Positions 1 to 8,048 of a DNA stretch of 64,000 nt are shown one piece after another. The position numbers and the translations under genes are program-made. A model generated the notes under the pieces. The model was given only the letters and a program-made list of their open reading frames with translations, ran no database searches and was not told where the DNA came from. How positions within the stretch are numbered: the stretch's first letter is position 1; every line of letters begins with the position of its first letter. Origin of the DNA: Tindallia magadiensis (GTDB lineage: Bacteria; Bacillota; Clostridia; Peptostreptococcales; Tindalliaceae); the NCBI RefSeq assembly GCF_900113635.1, contig NZ_FOQA01000005.1, positions 170,814-234,813 of the forward strand, written 5' to 3'.

Positions 1-369
1 TCTGACTTTATACCAGCTCTTTATCCAGAAGGAGATGAGTATATCGTAAAGAAAAGACGGCATAGTGGATTTGCCCATACGGATTTAGATCTTTACCTGA
101 AAGAAGAAAACATTGATACTGTTGTCGTTACAGGTGTCTGGACAAATGTATGCGTTCGAAGTACGGCTACGGATGCTTTAGCCAATGCCTACAAGGTCAT
201 CACCCTTAGTGATGGTTGTGCGTCCAAGACAGATGCAATGCATGAACACGGTCTGGTAGATCTTAGTATTTTCACCAAAGTAATGTCTATTGACGAATAC
301 ATTGATGCCTGGAACAAGGGAGAAGATCCTTGGATCGGTGGAGGCGACGCTGAAAATAAGGTGGAGTAG
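1..369 (+). CDS. Isochorismatase-fold cysteine amidohydrolase, 3' part only
   Basis: The frame is open from the first base and ends at TAG, giving the last 122 residues of a protein whose start lies left of the window. The visible part carries the family signature: a lysine-containing KKRRHSGF segment, the FxxTDL stretch, and TGVWTNVCVRST with the nucleophilic cysteine, followed by a conserved ATDA. Characterised relatives (N-carbamoylsarcosine amidase, ureidoacrylate and biuret hydrolases, nicotinamidase) cleave C-N bonds of amides and ureido groups through a Cys-Lys-Asp triad; the Asp would be in the missing N-terminus. It ends 2 bp before the UbiX-like gene, so it is in the BMC operon. In this setting I infer hydrolysis of a ureido intermediate of purine breakdown. 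Family is secure, substrate is not. Confidence 0.85.
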   Translation, partial: SDFIPALYPEGDEYIVKKRRHSGFAHTDLDLYLKEENIDTVVVTGVWTNVCVRSTATDALANAYKVITLSDGCASKTDAMHEHGLVDLSIFTKVMSIDEYIDAWNKGEDPWIGGGDAENKVE

Positions 370-371
370 CC

Positions 372-929
372 ATGAAAATTATTGTTGGAATTTCAGGAGG
401 TAGCGGTGCCATTTATGGAGTGGCACTGCTACAAGCCTTAAAACAACTGGGAGTAGAAACCCATTTAGTTGTTTCAAAAATGGGTGAATATGTATTACAG
501 CATGAATGTGGCATGAACCTGCAGGAACTAGAGAGCATGGTCGCTGTACGCTACGAGGCCACAGATCTGGCCGCCAGTATTTCCAGCGGTTCCTTTAAGA
601 CCGATGGGATGGTGATTGTTCCCTGTTCCATGAGAAGCTTGGCCGCTGTTGCTAATGGAATCTCTGATAATCTTCTGACCAGAGCTGCTGATGTTGTATT
701 AAAAGAACAGCGAAAACTGGTTATGGTCGCACGAGAAACACCTCTTAGTGTTATTCATCTGGAAAACATGTTAAAATTAGCTAGAATGGGTGCTGTCATT
801 ATGCCGGCATCTCCAGGTTTTTATCATCAACCAGAAACCTTGGAAGATATAGTTGCCATCATGGTTGGAAGAACCTTGGATCAGCTAGGAATAGATCATC
901 AGCTAGTCCAGCGATGGGGCGAAAAATAA
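372..929 (+). CDS. ubiX: UbiX-type flavin prenyltransferase
   Basis: Members join dimethylallyl phosphate to FMN to make prenyl-FMN, the cofactor of UbiD decarboxylases. The 185 residues match the family over full length: a glycine-rich phosphate loop GISGGSGAIYG at residues 6-16, VPCSM at 83-87, SDNLLTRAADV near 98-108, RETPLS at 121-126 and the terminal LGI region. The ATG follows a GGTGGAG ribosome site. It sits directly before the UbiD gene, the classical enzyme-cofactor pairing, and within a BMC operon. I therefore infer it supplies the neighbouring decarboxylase rather than (or besides) ubiquinone or menaquinone metabolism, for which no other gene is nearby. Confidence 0.93.
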   Translation: MKIIVGISGGSGAIYGVALLQALKQLGVETHLVVSKMGEYVLQHECGMNLQELESMVAVRYEATDLAASISSGSFKTDGMVIVPCSMRSLAAVANGISDNLLTRAADVVLKEQRKLVMVARETPLSVIHLENMLKLARMGAVIMPASPGFYHQPETLEDIVAIMVGRTLDQLGIDHQLVQRWGEK

Positions 930-963
930 GTCCTTCCGATATCATGGAGAAAGGAGGAGGTGA

Positions 964-2316
964 ATGGAAAAGCAAATGCTCCGCGCTACTTTAGAAGCTT
1001 TTCGTCAACGAAATGAGCTGAAAGTATGCCGCCAAGAAGTAGATTTAACTTATGAGTTAGGCGCTGTATTAAAACACTATCGTAACGAGGTTCCTATTCT
1101 TTTTGAAAAAGTAAAAGGTCATCGAATGCCGGTTGCCGGTGCTCTTTTCGGCGAAAGGCAAGCCTATTATGATATGATGAAGATGACCCCGAAAAACCGA
1201 TTATTCAAAATGATGGCTGCCGTTGCTAGTCCTCAGCCCGTTAAGCACGTAACCAAGGCTCCCGTAAAAGAAGAAATTATTACCACTGGCATTCATCTGG
1301 AAAAAATGTTTCCTATTCCAAAATTTCATGAACAAGATTCTTCCACTTATATTACCTCTGGAATTGTTGCTTTAAAAGATCCAGACACAGGAAAAACCCA
1401 TCTTTCCGTGCGAAGACTTCAGGTAAATGGAGCGCGAGAAGTCAGTGTATTGGTTGCTTCACCTTTAGCTAGGCAACAGTATGCCCAGTTGGAAGCCCAG
1501 AACAAACCTTTGGAAATAGCGATTATCCTCGGATATGATCACAGCTTATTGTTAGCTTCACAGATCAGCAGCCAGCTTTATGGCGTTGATAAGTATGAGG
1601 TAGACAGTGCTTTAAGAGGCGAAGCGCTAGAGCTGGTTTCCTGCCATCAAATTGATTTATCCGTTCCGGCTCATGCCGAAATTGTTCTGGAAGGTGTTAT
1701 GCCGCCTAGGAAACGAAAACCAGAAGGCCCCTTCGGTGAACTTATGGGATATTACGGCGGTGTTGGCGACCATCCTGTGGCCGAAATTAAAACCGTGCTT
1801 CAACGAAAAAAACCTATCTTTCAAACGGCTTTCCCCTGCCGGGAGGAACATCTTTCCAATGGCCTTATACGCGAAATGGAACTGTACCAGGCCGTGAAAA
1901 ATGTGGCAGGCGTTGCCGATGTCAATGTTACCGTGGCTGGCGGATGTCGCTTCCACGCGGTGGTCTCTCTCCACGAAGCAAAACCAGGAGAAGCTAAGTC
2001 AGCTATTCTTGCCGCTTTAGGAAGTAACAAAGACTTAAAACAGGTAATTATTGTAGATGACGATATTAACATTTATGACCCGGAAGATGTAGAGTTGGCC
2101 GTTGCCACTCGCTTCCAGGCTTCCAGAGATCTTGTTGTCATTCCGGAAGCCGTAGGCTCCGGTTTGGATCCTTCCAACGGAATCCGGGGCGTCAGTGATA
2201 AAATGGGCATCGACGCTACAGCCCCTTCTGGCGAAATGCGGCAAAAGTTTCACCGGGCCATCATTCCCGGCTATGAAAAACTAGACATAGGGCGTTATTT
2301 TCCGGAAGAAAAGTAA
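964..2316 (+). CDS. UbiD-family prenyl-FMN-dependent decarboxylase (BMC-linked)
   Basis: UbiD enzymes reversibly decarboxylate aromatic or conjugated acids using prenyl-FMN. The protein is 450 residues, within the usual range. It has the VKG..MPVAGALFG N-terminal segment (about 49-63), the SVRRLQ segment that supplies the active-site arginine (about 148-153), and PEGPFGELMGYYGG with E254 and E259 spaced five apart as in the Glu-Arg-Glu catalytic set. A strong GGAGG precedes the ATG. UbiX lies immediately upstream and BMC shell genes downstream. In the anaerobic purine pathway known from purinolytic clostridia, 4-aminoimidazole-5-carboxylate is decarboxylated to 4-aminoimidazole; a heteroaromatic acid of this type suits a UbiD enzyme. 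That substrate is inference; the family is clear. Confidence 0.92.
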   Translation: MEKQMLRATLEAFRQRNELKVCRQEVDLTYELGAVLKHYRNEVPILFEKVKGHRMPVAGALFGERQAYYDMMKMTPKNRLFKMMAAVASPQPVKHVTKAPVKEEIITTGIHLEKMFPIPKFHEQDSSTYITSGIVALKDPDTGKTHLSVRRLQVNGAREVSVLVASPLARQQYAQLEAQNKPLEIAIILGYDHSLLLASQISSQLYGVDKYEVDSALRGEALELVSCHQIDLSVPAHAEIVLEGVMPPRKRKPEGPFGELMGYYGGVGDHPVAEIKTVLQRKKPIFQTAFPCREEHLSNGLIREMELYQAVKNVAGVADVNVTVAGGCRFHAVVSLHEAKPGEAKSAILAALGSNKDLKQVIIVDDDINIYDPEDVELAVATRFQASRDLVVIPEAVGSGLDPSNGIRGVSDKMGIDATAPSGEMRQKFHRAIIPGYEKLDIGRYFPEEK

Positions 2317-2338
2317 GATAAGGATGGAGATGGTATAA

Positions 2339-2611
2339 ATGCAAGCCTTAGGCTTTGTAGAAACCAGAAGTTTAGTAGCCGCCTTAAAAGCGGCGGATGC
2401 CATGGCAAAAGCCGCTGATGTCAGAGTCGCCGATTTTAATCGAGTCGGCTCAGGAATTGTAGCCGTCATTGTTGAAGGTGAAGTGGCTGCCGTGAAAGCG
2501 GCTGTCGAACATGGCAAAGCAGAAGCCGAAAAAATTGCTGAAATTATTTCATGGAATGTCTTAGCCCGACCACATGACGATGTGGCAAACCTGATGGAGC
2601 AGGAGGAATAG
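2339..2611 (+). CDS. BMC-H hexameric shell protein (first copy)
   Basis: A 90-residue single BMC domain (PF00936 type). It begins MQALGFVETRSLVAAL and has the conserved KAADV, GEVAAVKAAVEHG and VLARPHDDV segments of EutM/PduA-like hexamers. Such proteins tile the flat facets of a microcompartment, and their central pore controls metabolite passage. It opens the shell block directly after the UbiD gene, 22 bp downstream. No C-terminal extension is seen. It differs clearly in sequence from the two other BMC-H copies here, so the three probably have different pores. Confidence 0.95.
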   Translation: MQALGFVETRSLVAALKAADAMAKAADVRVADFNRVGSGIVAVIVEGEVAAVKAAVEHGKAEAEKIAEIISWNVLARPHDDVANLMEQEE

Positions 2612-2614
2612 ATC

Positions 2615-2896
2615 ATGGCAAACCCATTAATCAAGCAAGTTTTACGCAATATTGCTGAAAAAGCTGGGCAAGAAGTGGCTTCTGATCCAAAACAACCCCA
2701 TCCCTCCCCCACAGGTCAAGAATCAGAGCTGAGATTAGAACCACAACAAAAAATAGCTCTTTCCGAGCTAATACAAAAACATCAAAAGACAACCAATCAA
2801 CACCAGCCATCAGCAACCCAACAATCAAAAGGTGCCTCGGAGGAAGGAATGTTATCTCTTTCAGACTTGGCTACTAAAAGGAGGAACCGGTCATGA
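2615..2896 (+). CDS. Small BMC-locus protein, probable encapsulation or linker peptide protein
   Basis: I do not recognise a named family. The 93 residues are mostly polar and proline/glutamine/serine-rich, predicted disordered. There are short potential amphipathic helices at both ends: residues about 4-20 (NPLIKQVLRNIAEKAGQEV, alternating hydrophobic and charged) and about 79-90 (MLSLSDLATKRR), plus a middle helix near LSELIQKH. Amphipathic helices joined to disordered linkers are how BMC cargo is usually tethered to shell proteins. The gene lies between two BMC-H genes, 3 bp after the first and overlapping the next by ATGA, so it is translationally coupled to the shell. I infer a scaffold bridging cargo and shell. 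Confidence 0.7.
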   Translation: MANPLIKQVLRNIAEKAGQEVASDPKQPHPSPTGQESELRLEPQQKIALSELIQKHQKTTNQHQPSATQQSKGASEEGMLSLSDLATKRRNRS

Positions 2897-3249
2897 GTGG
2901 AGCTCTTGGTATGATTGAAGCAATCGGACTGACCTCTGCCATGACAGCTGTTGATGCTGCCTGCAAAGCAGCTGATATTCAGATGGTCGGCTATGAAAAA
3001 GTCATTGGTGCCGGTGCCGCGATTACTATCACCGTTTATTTTACCGGCGAAGTAGCGGCTGTGCAGTCAGGGGTTGATGCCGGTGTAAAAGCCGCCGAAG
3101 TATCCGGTCGTGTTCTAGCACATCGTGTGATTCCACGCCCCGATGAAGACGTTATGAAAAAGCTTATTGCCGTTAAGGCTGTTAAGAAAGAAACTAAAAA
3201 AACAAGGTTAAAGGATCCAAAGGGTCCAGAAAAGGAGGCAAAGTCATGA
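2893..3249 (+). CDS. BMC-H shell protein with lysine-rich C-terminal tail (second copy)
   Basis: The first roughly 90 residues are a BMC domain ([50 protein letters not shown]). A further tail of about 28 residues is strongly basic (repeated [15 protein letters not shown]). Plain BMC-H proteins end soon after the RP.. motif, so the tail is an addition that could bind RNA, cargo or another shell face. Start and stop overlap the neighbouring genes by four bases (ATGA), consistent with one translationally coupled shell operon. Confidence 0.93.
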   Translation: MSGALGMIEAIGLTSAMTAVDAACKAADIQMVGYEKVIGAGAAITITVYFTGEVAAVQSGVDAGVKAAEVSGRVLAHRVIPRPDEDVMKKLIAVKAVKKETKKTRLKDPKGPEKEAKS

Positions 3250-3524
3250 GTCAAGCATTAGGATTAGTAGAAACAAAAGGATTAGTAGGTGCCATTGAGG
3301 CAGGAGATGCCATGGTAAAAGCCGCTAGTGTTACGATTGAAGGCTTCGAAAAAATCGGATTTGGTCTTGTAACCGTTATGGTGCGAGGCGATGTAGGAGC
3401 TGTAAAAGCCGCAACCGATGCTGGTGCAGAGGCTGCCCGTGCTGTAGGCGAACTTCATTCTGTGCATGTTATTCCAAGACCTCATTCCGAAGTAGAACGT
3501 GCCATCCTTAAGAAGAGCGAATAA
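3246..3524 (+). CDS. BMC-H hexameric shell protein (third copy)
   Basis: A 92-residue BMC domain beginning [23 protein letters not shown], with the conserved [15 protein letters not shown] and [11 protein letters not shown] segments. It is closest in style to EutM/PduA-type major facet proteins. The start overlaps the stop of the preceding shell gene (ATGA). A ribosome site (AAAGGAGG) lies within that gene's end. No tandem-domain BMC-T gene is present in the window, so if one exists it is probably left of base 1. Confidence 0.95.
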   Translation: MSQALGLVETKGLVGAIEAGDAMVKAASVTIEGFEKIGFGLVTVMVRGDVGAVKAATDAGAEAARAVGELHSVHVIPRPHSEVERAILKKSE

Positions 3525-3567
3525 TTTCTCCCTAAGCGGCGAATCGCTGAACCAGGAGGGATCTTAA

Positions 3568-4356
3568 ATGAATCAACGAAGCCAGACCCACAGAATACTA
3601 AGCCATTTATCTGGCGGAATCGGTGGCTTGCATCATCCCAAAACGACGATTCAAAAGCCTTCCTACCAGGATCAGTCCCAGTTATCCAGCCGTGTTTTAG
3701 TTACCTTTACTGCCAATCCACAGCCGGCAGCTAAAACACAGCAAATACTGGATTCCTGGAAAAAAGAAGGCTGTCGTTTCGATGTTGCTTTTTCTTCTAA
3801 CGCCGAAGCCTTAAGCAATACAAAGGAAATCCTTAAAAAAATTCAGCCGGTCCGAACATTGTCCCGTAATATTACCGAACTGAAGGACTATCCAATGGAT
3901 GATTTATCGGCGGTTCTATCACTTAATATGACCCATAACACGGCCAGCAAGCTGACCCTTGGCATACAAGACGGACTGATCCCCATTCTGCTTTGGCATG
4001 CTCTTTGGAAAGGAATCCCTGTCTATATGGACTTTTCCGCACTAAAGTCGTACCATGGTGAACCTACCGTCAATCCGATGTTAGCTCAAATGACAGAAGA
4101 TACCATTCAAAAATTGAAAAAAATGGGCATTGCGGCACTGGAAACCTATCAGAAAAAACAGGAAAACCGGATACTACTTCCGGGAAAACCAGTGGATTCT
4201 AAGGTGCTTACAGAAAAAGACATTCTAGCCATGGCACCGGGAACCACCATCGAAATACCAGCTAAAACCATTGTTACGGCTTTAGCGAAAGACACAGCGA
4301 AAGCAAGATCTATTAACGTGCTGCGAGTCAATGAAGCGCAGGTAAGGAGTGAATAA
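3568..4356 (+). CDS. BMC-associated flavoprotein-fold protein (HFCD-like)
   Basis: The 262-residue protein has an N-terminal segment of about 40 residues (MNQRSQTHRILSHLSGG) that could be a targeting helix plus linker. A Rossmann-like domain follows, resembling the PF02441 flavoprotein family (phosphopantothenoylcysteine decarboxylase, UbiX and dipicolinate synthase B relatives): VLVTFTANP near 44-52, and LSLNMTHNTASKLTLGIQDGLIPILLWHALWKGIPVY near 117-154, which mirrors the N-T-xAK-xx-GIxD-L pattern. The C-terminal part (about 200-262) has a possible effector-like beta segment (APGTTIEIPAKTIVT). Flavoproteins of this fold occur in several BMC locus types with no settled role. Located between shell genes, with a good GGAGG site. 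Cofactor handling for the prenyl-FMN enzyme is a possibility, not shown. Confidence 0.72.
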   Translation: MNQRSQTHRILSHLSGGIGGLHHPKTTIQKPSYQDQSQLSSRVLVTFTANPQPAAKTQQILDSWKKEGCRFDVAFSSNAEALSNTKEILKKIQPVRTLSRNITELKDYPMDDLSAVLSLNMTHNTASKLTLGIQDGLIPILLWHALWKGIPVYMDFSALKSYHGEPTVNPMLAQMTEDTIQKLKKMGIAALETYQKKQENRILLPGKPVDSKVLTEKDILAMAPGTTIEIPAKTIVTALAKDTAKARSINVLRVNEAQVRSE

Positions 4357-4357
4357 C

Positions 4358-4627
4358 ATGCGGATTGGAAAAGTGATTGGCACCATTACCGCCACTAGAA
4401 AAGACGAGCGACTTACCGGCAGCAAGTTGCTTTTGACCCAGCCCATAAATTCCGACGGCAAGCCATCTGGCGAAGCGTTAGTAGCCGTCGATACCGTAGG
4501 CGCTGGTATTGGCGAAACCGTTCTTTTCGCAACAGGAGCTGCATCACGACATGCTGCCAACCAGCCACAGTCACCGATTGATGCCGCCATTGTAGGCATT
4601 GTAGACACCATCGATCTGGCGACTTAA
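4358..4627 (+). CDS. BMC-P pentameric vertex protein (EutN/CcmL family)
   Basis: These pentamers close the vertices of a BMC shell. The sequence begins MRIGKVIGTITATRKDERLTG and continues KLLLTQPI and VAVDTVGAGIGETVLFATG, the standard EutN/CcmL pattern, ending IVGIVDTIDL. I place the start at the ATG eight bases after AAGGAG rather than the in-frame GTG nine bases earlier, which overlaps the ribosome site; this gives 89 residues. With BMC-H plus BMC-P the locus has the two minimum shell component types. Confidence 0.95.
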   Translation: MRIGKVIGTITATRKDERLTGSKLLLTQPINSDGKPSGEALVAVDTVGAGIGETVLFATGAASRHAANQPQSPIDAAIVGIVDTIDLAT

Positions 4628-4657
4628 AATCGCTAGAAAGGAGGAAGGACCAACCTT

Positions 4658-6472
4658 ATGGATACCCAGCAAATTAAGCAGGCCATGGAATACCGACAAC
4701 TGGTAGATACATTGATGTCCGAAAGTCAATATGCGGATCTGGTACTTCATGGCGGAAATGTTGTCAATGTTTTAACCGCCGAAATTTATCCGGCGGATAT
4801 TGCCATCCAGGGAAAATACATTTTAATGGTGGGAGATGCTGAAAAACTTATCGGACCAGAAACCGTCACCGTTGATGTACGGGGAAAAACCTTAGCTCCC
4901 GGCATGATGGATTCCCATATGCATTTTGAAAGCAGTATGTTAACCATTACAGAGTTCGCAAGGCTCTCCATTCCCTCCGGTACCACTACCCTTATTGCCG
5001 ATCCTCATGAAATTGGAAATGCTCTGGGGCCTGTCGGCATGAAAGCCATGGCCGATGAAGCAGCTCTGGTTCCTAACCATGTGCATCTGGTTGTACCAGC
5101 ACTTACCCCGGACTGTCCCGGTTTGGAAACCGCCGGATACGATGTGGATTCAAAAGATATGGAAGACCTTCTAAACTATCCTCACGTTATTGGTATTGGA
5201 GAACTACAGGGCTTTAGTAATGCGGCCCATGTTTACCGTAACACCTCTGAAATCGTAACGGATTTGCTTGCTTCTACTACTTATGCCCGAAGTATCGGCA
5301 AAATTGTGGACGGTAATGCACCTGAATTATTCGGTGCTGAACTGGCCGCACATATTATCGTTGCAGGAGGAAGCTGTTCCTGCCATGAAACCACTACCAA
5401 AAAAGAATGTGTTGAAAAGCTGAGACAAGGCGTCTATGTATTTATGAGAGAAGGCTCTACCCAGCGGAACATGGCAGAATGCATCCGAGCTGTTACAGAA
5501 GATGGACTGGATTCCCGCCGATGCATTTTAGCCACAGATGACATGGTGGCAGAAGATTTAGAAAAACTCGGCCATATGAACGAAATTGTTAAGCGCACCA
5601 TTGCCGAAGGAGTGGATCCGGCGGTTGCTATTCAGATGGTAACCATCAACCCAGCCAGTTATTTTGGCTTTAAGGATCGAGGTATTTTAGCACCGGGTAT
5701 GCTGGCTGACATCGCTATTATTGACGATTTAGAGAACATGTCTGTAGAGGCTGTTTTCTTACAGGGAGAATTAGTCGCTTCCCAGGGTCAGTTATTAATC
5801 GACCTGCCAGAGTATACTTATCCGGATACGGTTAAAAATTCTGTACGGCGTGACCCTCTTCAACCAGAAGATTTAGCGATACGCAGTCAGCAGGCAGCGC
5901 CTAAAGTGCGTTGCATTGGGCTGATTCCAGATCAAAACCTGTCCGAAAGTCTTGAATTTACCCTTAAGACCCAACAGGGAATTGTGATGCCCGACACTCG
6001 GCAAGATGTGCTTTATATTGCCTGCGTTGAGCGCTATGGTCGAAATGGCAGTATCGGAAAAGCTTTTGTGCAGGGCTTTGGCCTAGAGCATGGTGCTTTT
6101 GCCGAAAGTGTTGCCCATGATACTCACAATATTATGGTCATGGGTACTTGTCTGAAAGATATGACGGCCGCTGTTAATCATGTGATTCAAATGGGCGGAG
6201 GTATTGCTGTCGCCAAAGGCGGTCGGATTATTGATGAGCTGAGACTTCCTATTGGTGGTTTAATGACCGATGAAATGAATGGGCATGAGGTTAGCCGTAA
6301 AATTTCGCAGGTGGAATCCACCATTAAAGATCAGCTAGGCTGTAAAGTCCATGCACCTTTGATGCACCTTTCTTTCCTGGCCCTTTCCACCAGCCCTAAG
6401 TGGAAAATTACCGACCAGGGACTGATCGATGTGATTAACTTTACCGTTCTTCCACCGGTGTTTGAAGACTAG
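4658..6472 (+). CDS. Divergent adenine-deaminase-family amidohydrolase in the BMC block
   Basis: The 604-residue protein is homologous to adenine deaminase along its whole length: H87-x-H89 in DSHMHFESSM, ADPHEIGN at 114-121, GELQG with E182, SCHE with H243, ATDD with D294-D295, and the C-terminal Ade domain (about 420-604). The canonical DGH motif, however, reads DGNAPELFG, so the usual histidine is N220. The segment TDHEC is replaced by SCSCHETT. The second paralogue in this locus keeps both canonical motifs. It follows the vertex protein by 30 bp with its own GGAGG site, so it belongs to the shell operon. I infer a changed substrate, possibly ring hydrolysis of xanthine, instead of plain adenine deamination. 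Adenine deaminase cannot be excluded. Confidence 0.85.
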   Translation: MDTQQIKQAMEYRQLVDTLMSESQYADLVLHGGNVVNVLTAEIYPADIAIQGKYILMVGDAEKLIGPETVTVDVRGKTLAPGMMDSHMHFESSMLTITEFARLSIPSGTTTLIADPHEIGNALGPVGMKAMADEAALVPNHVHLVVPALTPDCPGLETAGYDVDSKDMEDLLNYPHVIGIGELQGFSNAAHVYRNTSEIVTDLLASTTYARSIGKIVDGNAPELFGAELAAHIIVAGGSCSCHETTTKKECVEKLRQGVYVFMREGSTQRNMAECIRAVTEDGLDSRRCILATDDMVAEDLEKLGHMNEIVKRTIAEGVDPAVAIQMVTINPASYFGFKDRGILAPGMLADIAIIDDLENMSVEAVFLQGELVASQGQLLIDLPEYTYPDTVKNSVRRDPLQPEDLAIRSQQAAPKVRCIGLIPDQNLSESLEFTLKTQQGIVMPDTRQDVLYIACVERYGRNGSIGKAFVQGFGLEHGAFAESVAHDTHNIMVMGTCLKDMTAAVNHVIQMGGGIAVAKGGRIIDELRLPIGGLMTDEMNGHEVSRKISQVESTIKDQLGCKVHAPLMHLSFLALSTSPKWKITDQGLIDVINFTVLPPVFED

Positions 6473-6507
6473 GAAGAAAAGACTATATCATCCAATTCAT
6501 AAGACAT

Positions 6508-6556
6508 GCCACCTGTTCATCCTCTTTTATTAAGAGAAGGAATTTGTACCGGTGGC
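6508..6556 (+). other. Possible two-stem RNA structure before the purine permease gene
   Basis: In the 125-bp gap after the BMC operon, GCCACC pairs with GGTGGC about 38 bases on. Inside that loop CTCTT pairs with AAGAG around a five-base loop. There is no T-run, so it is not an evident terminator. No purine-riboswitch core was recognised. It may be an mRNA processing or stability element, or chance. Confidence 0.25.
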
Positions 6557-6597
6557 CGTCTTTCCATTCATAAGGAGATGAAAAAAGGAGGCATTAC

Positions 6598-7917
6598 ATG
6601 AGTACAAAAGAATCAACGCAAAACGGATTTCTAGAAAAAAGGTTTCAATTATCAAAACATGGCACGAATCCTAAAACCGAGATTTTGGCAGGAATTACTA
6701 CTTTTATGACAATGGCTTATATCCTAATCGTCAATCCATTAATTCTGTCCGACGCCGGAATGGATTTTGGAGCCGTATTTACAGCGACGGCTTTATCCTC
6801 GGTGATTGCAACCCTAGTCATGGCCTTTTATGCGAATTATCCTTTTGCGTTGGCACCAGGTATGGGGCTAAACGCGTTTTTTGCCTATGGTATTGTCCTA
6901 GGAATGGGTTATTCCTGGCAAATGGCGTTAACCGCTGTTTTTATTGAGGGAATCATCTTTATCCTGCTTACCTTGTTTAATGTGCGTGAAGCCATTGTAA
7001 AAGCTATCCCTCTGAACCTTAAGCATGCCGTATCTGTCGGTATTGGTCTTTTCATTGCTTTTATCGGCTTGAAAAATGCAGGCGTCGTTGTTCCTTATGA
7101 AAGTACTATTATCACACTGGGAGATATGACAGCCCCCGGTTCCATTATGGCACTAGTTGGTCTGGTTATTACTGGTGTGCTGTTGGCAAAAGGCGTTAAA
7201 GGCGCTTTGCTGATCGGTATTTTCGCTACAACTCTTTTAGGTATCCCCTTGGGAATGACTGAAATTCCCAGCCGGATCATCACAGCCCCGCCATCTCTTT
7301 CTCCATTGCTGTTTCAATTTGATTTTTCCAGTATTTTTACCATGGATATGGTTATCATTCTTTTCACTTTATTGTTTGTTGATATGTTTGATACCTTGGG
7401 TACTTTGGTGGGAGTTGCCTCAAAAGCTGATATGCTGGACGAAAGCGGTAACCTGCCAAAAGCAAAACAAGCCTTATTCGCTGATGCTATCGGAACAACG
7501 GCTGGAGCCTGTATGGGAACCAGTACCGTTACCACTTATGTTGAGAGTGCTTCCGGAGTTGCAGAAGGCGGCCGTACCGGTCTGACCGCTTTATCCACAG
7601 CGGGAATGTTTGCCATCGCTCTGTTGCTGTCTCCTTTGTTTATTATGATCCCAGGAGCTGCTACAGCACCAGCCTTGGTATTGGTTGGACTCTTTATGAT
7701 GTCTCCTATCAATAAAATTGACCTAGAAGATTTCACCGAATCCATCCCTGCTTTCTTAACCATTATTATGATGCCATTGACTTTTAGTATTGCCGATGGA
7801 ATTGTATTTGGTATGGTTTCTTACACAGCCCTTAAAATTTTTACCGGTAAGGTAAAAGATGTTTCTGCTATTATGATTGTCTTATCAATCCTCTTTATTA
7901 TTAAATTTGCATTGTAA
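6598..7917 (+). CDS. NCS2/AzgA-type purine permease
   Basis: Proton-coupled uptake of adenine, guanine or hypoxanthine across the cytoplasmic membrane is the family role. The 439-residue protein has about 12-13 hydrophobic segments. It carries the AzgA/PbuG signature: TEILAGITTFMTMAYI near the N-terminus, ALAPGMGLNAFFAY, LFVDMFDTLGTLVGVA in the middle and GTSTVTTYVESASGVAEGGRTGL, which contains substrate-binding residues in the family. The ATG follows AAAAGGAGG. It starts the second purine block, before the amidohydrolase and molybdenum hydroxylase genes, and so probably delivers their substrates. AzgA-type rather than UraA-type is well supported; exact purine preference is not. Confidence 0.92.
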   Translation: MSTKESTQNGFLEKRFQLSKHGTNPKTEILAGITTFMTMAYILIVNPLILSDAGMDFGAVFTATALSSVIATLVMAFYANYPFALAPGMGLNAFFAYGIVLGMGYSWQMALTAVFIEGIIFILLTLFNVREAIVKAIPLNLKHAVSVGIGLFIAFIGLKNAGVVVPYESTIITLGDMTAPGSIMALVGLVITGVLLAKGVKGALLIGIFATTLLGIPLGMTEIPSRIITAPPSLSPLLFQFDFSSIFTMDMVIILFTLLFVDMFDTLGTLVGVASKADMLDESGNLPKAKQALFADAIGTTAGACMGTSTVTTYVESASGVAEGGRTGLTALSTAGMFAIALLLSPLFIMIPGAATAPALVLVGLFMMSPINKIDLEDFTESIPAFLTIIMMPLTFSIADGIVFGMVSYTALKIFTGKVKDVSAIMIVLSILFIIKFAL

Positions 7918-7968
7918 ATTGACACCCTTCGAAGCTTTCTTCGAAAAAGAATCGCATTAAAAACCACA

Positions 7969-8004
7969 ATGCCCTGAGAATCCATTGCTTCTCGGGGCAT
8001 TTCC
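7969..8004 (+). terminator. Stem-loop after the permease gene
   Basis: ATGCCCTGAGAA pairs with TTCTCGGGGCAT (12 pairs including one wobble) around an eight-base loop. The following TTTCCCC is only a weak T-run, so this is a poor intrinsic terminator or a processing/attenuation hairpin between the permease and the next gene. Confidence 0.5.
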
Positions 8005-8048
8005 CCATCACCAGCCACTTAATATGGCATCGGAAGGAGTTCTCAAGC

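Noticed and set aside
1657-1974. Long antisense frames over ubiD and many other genes
   Set aside because: They lack ribosome sites and family resemblance, and mirror codon bias of the real genes.
6473-6597. Purine riboswitch before the permease gene
   Set aside because: The conserved purine-riboswitch core and loop-loop sequences are absent.
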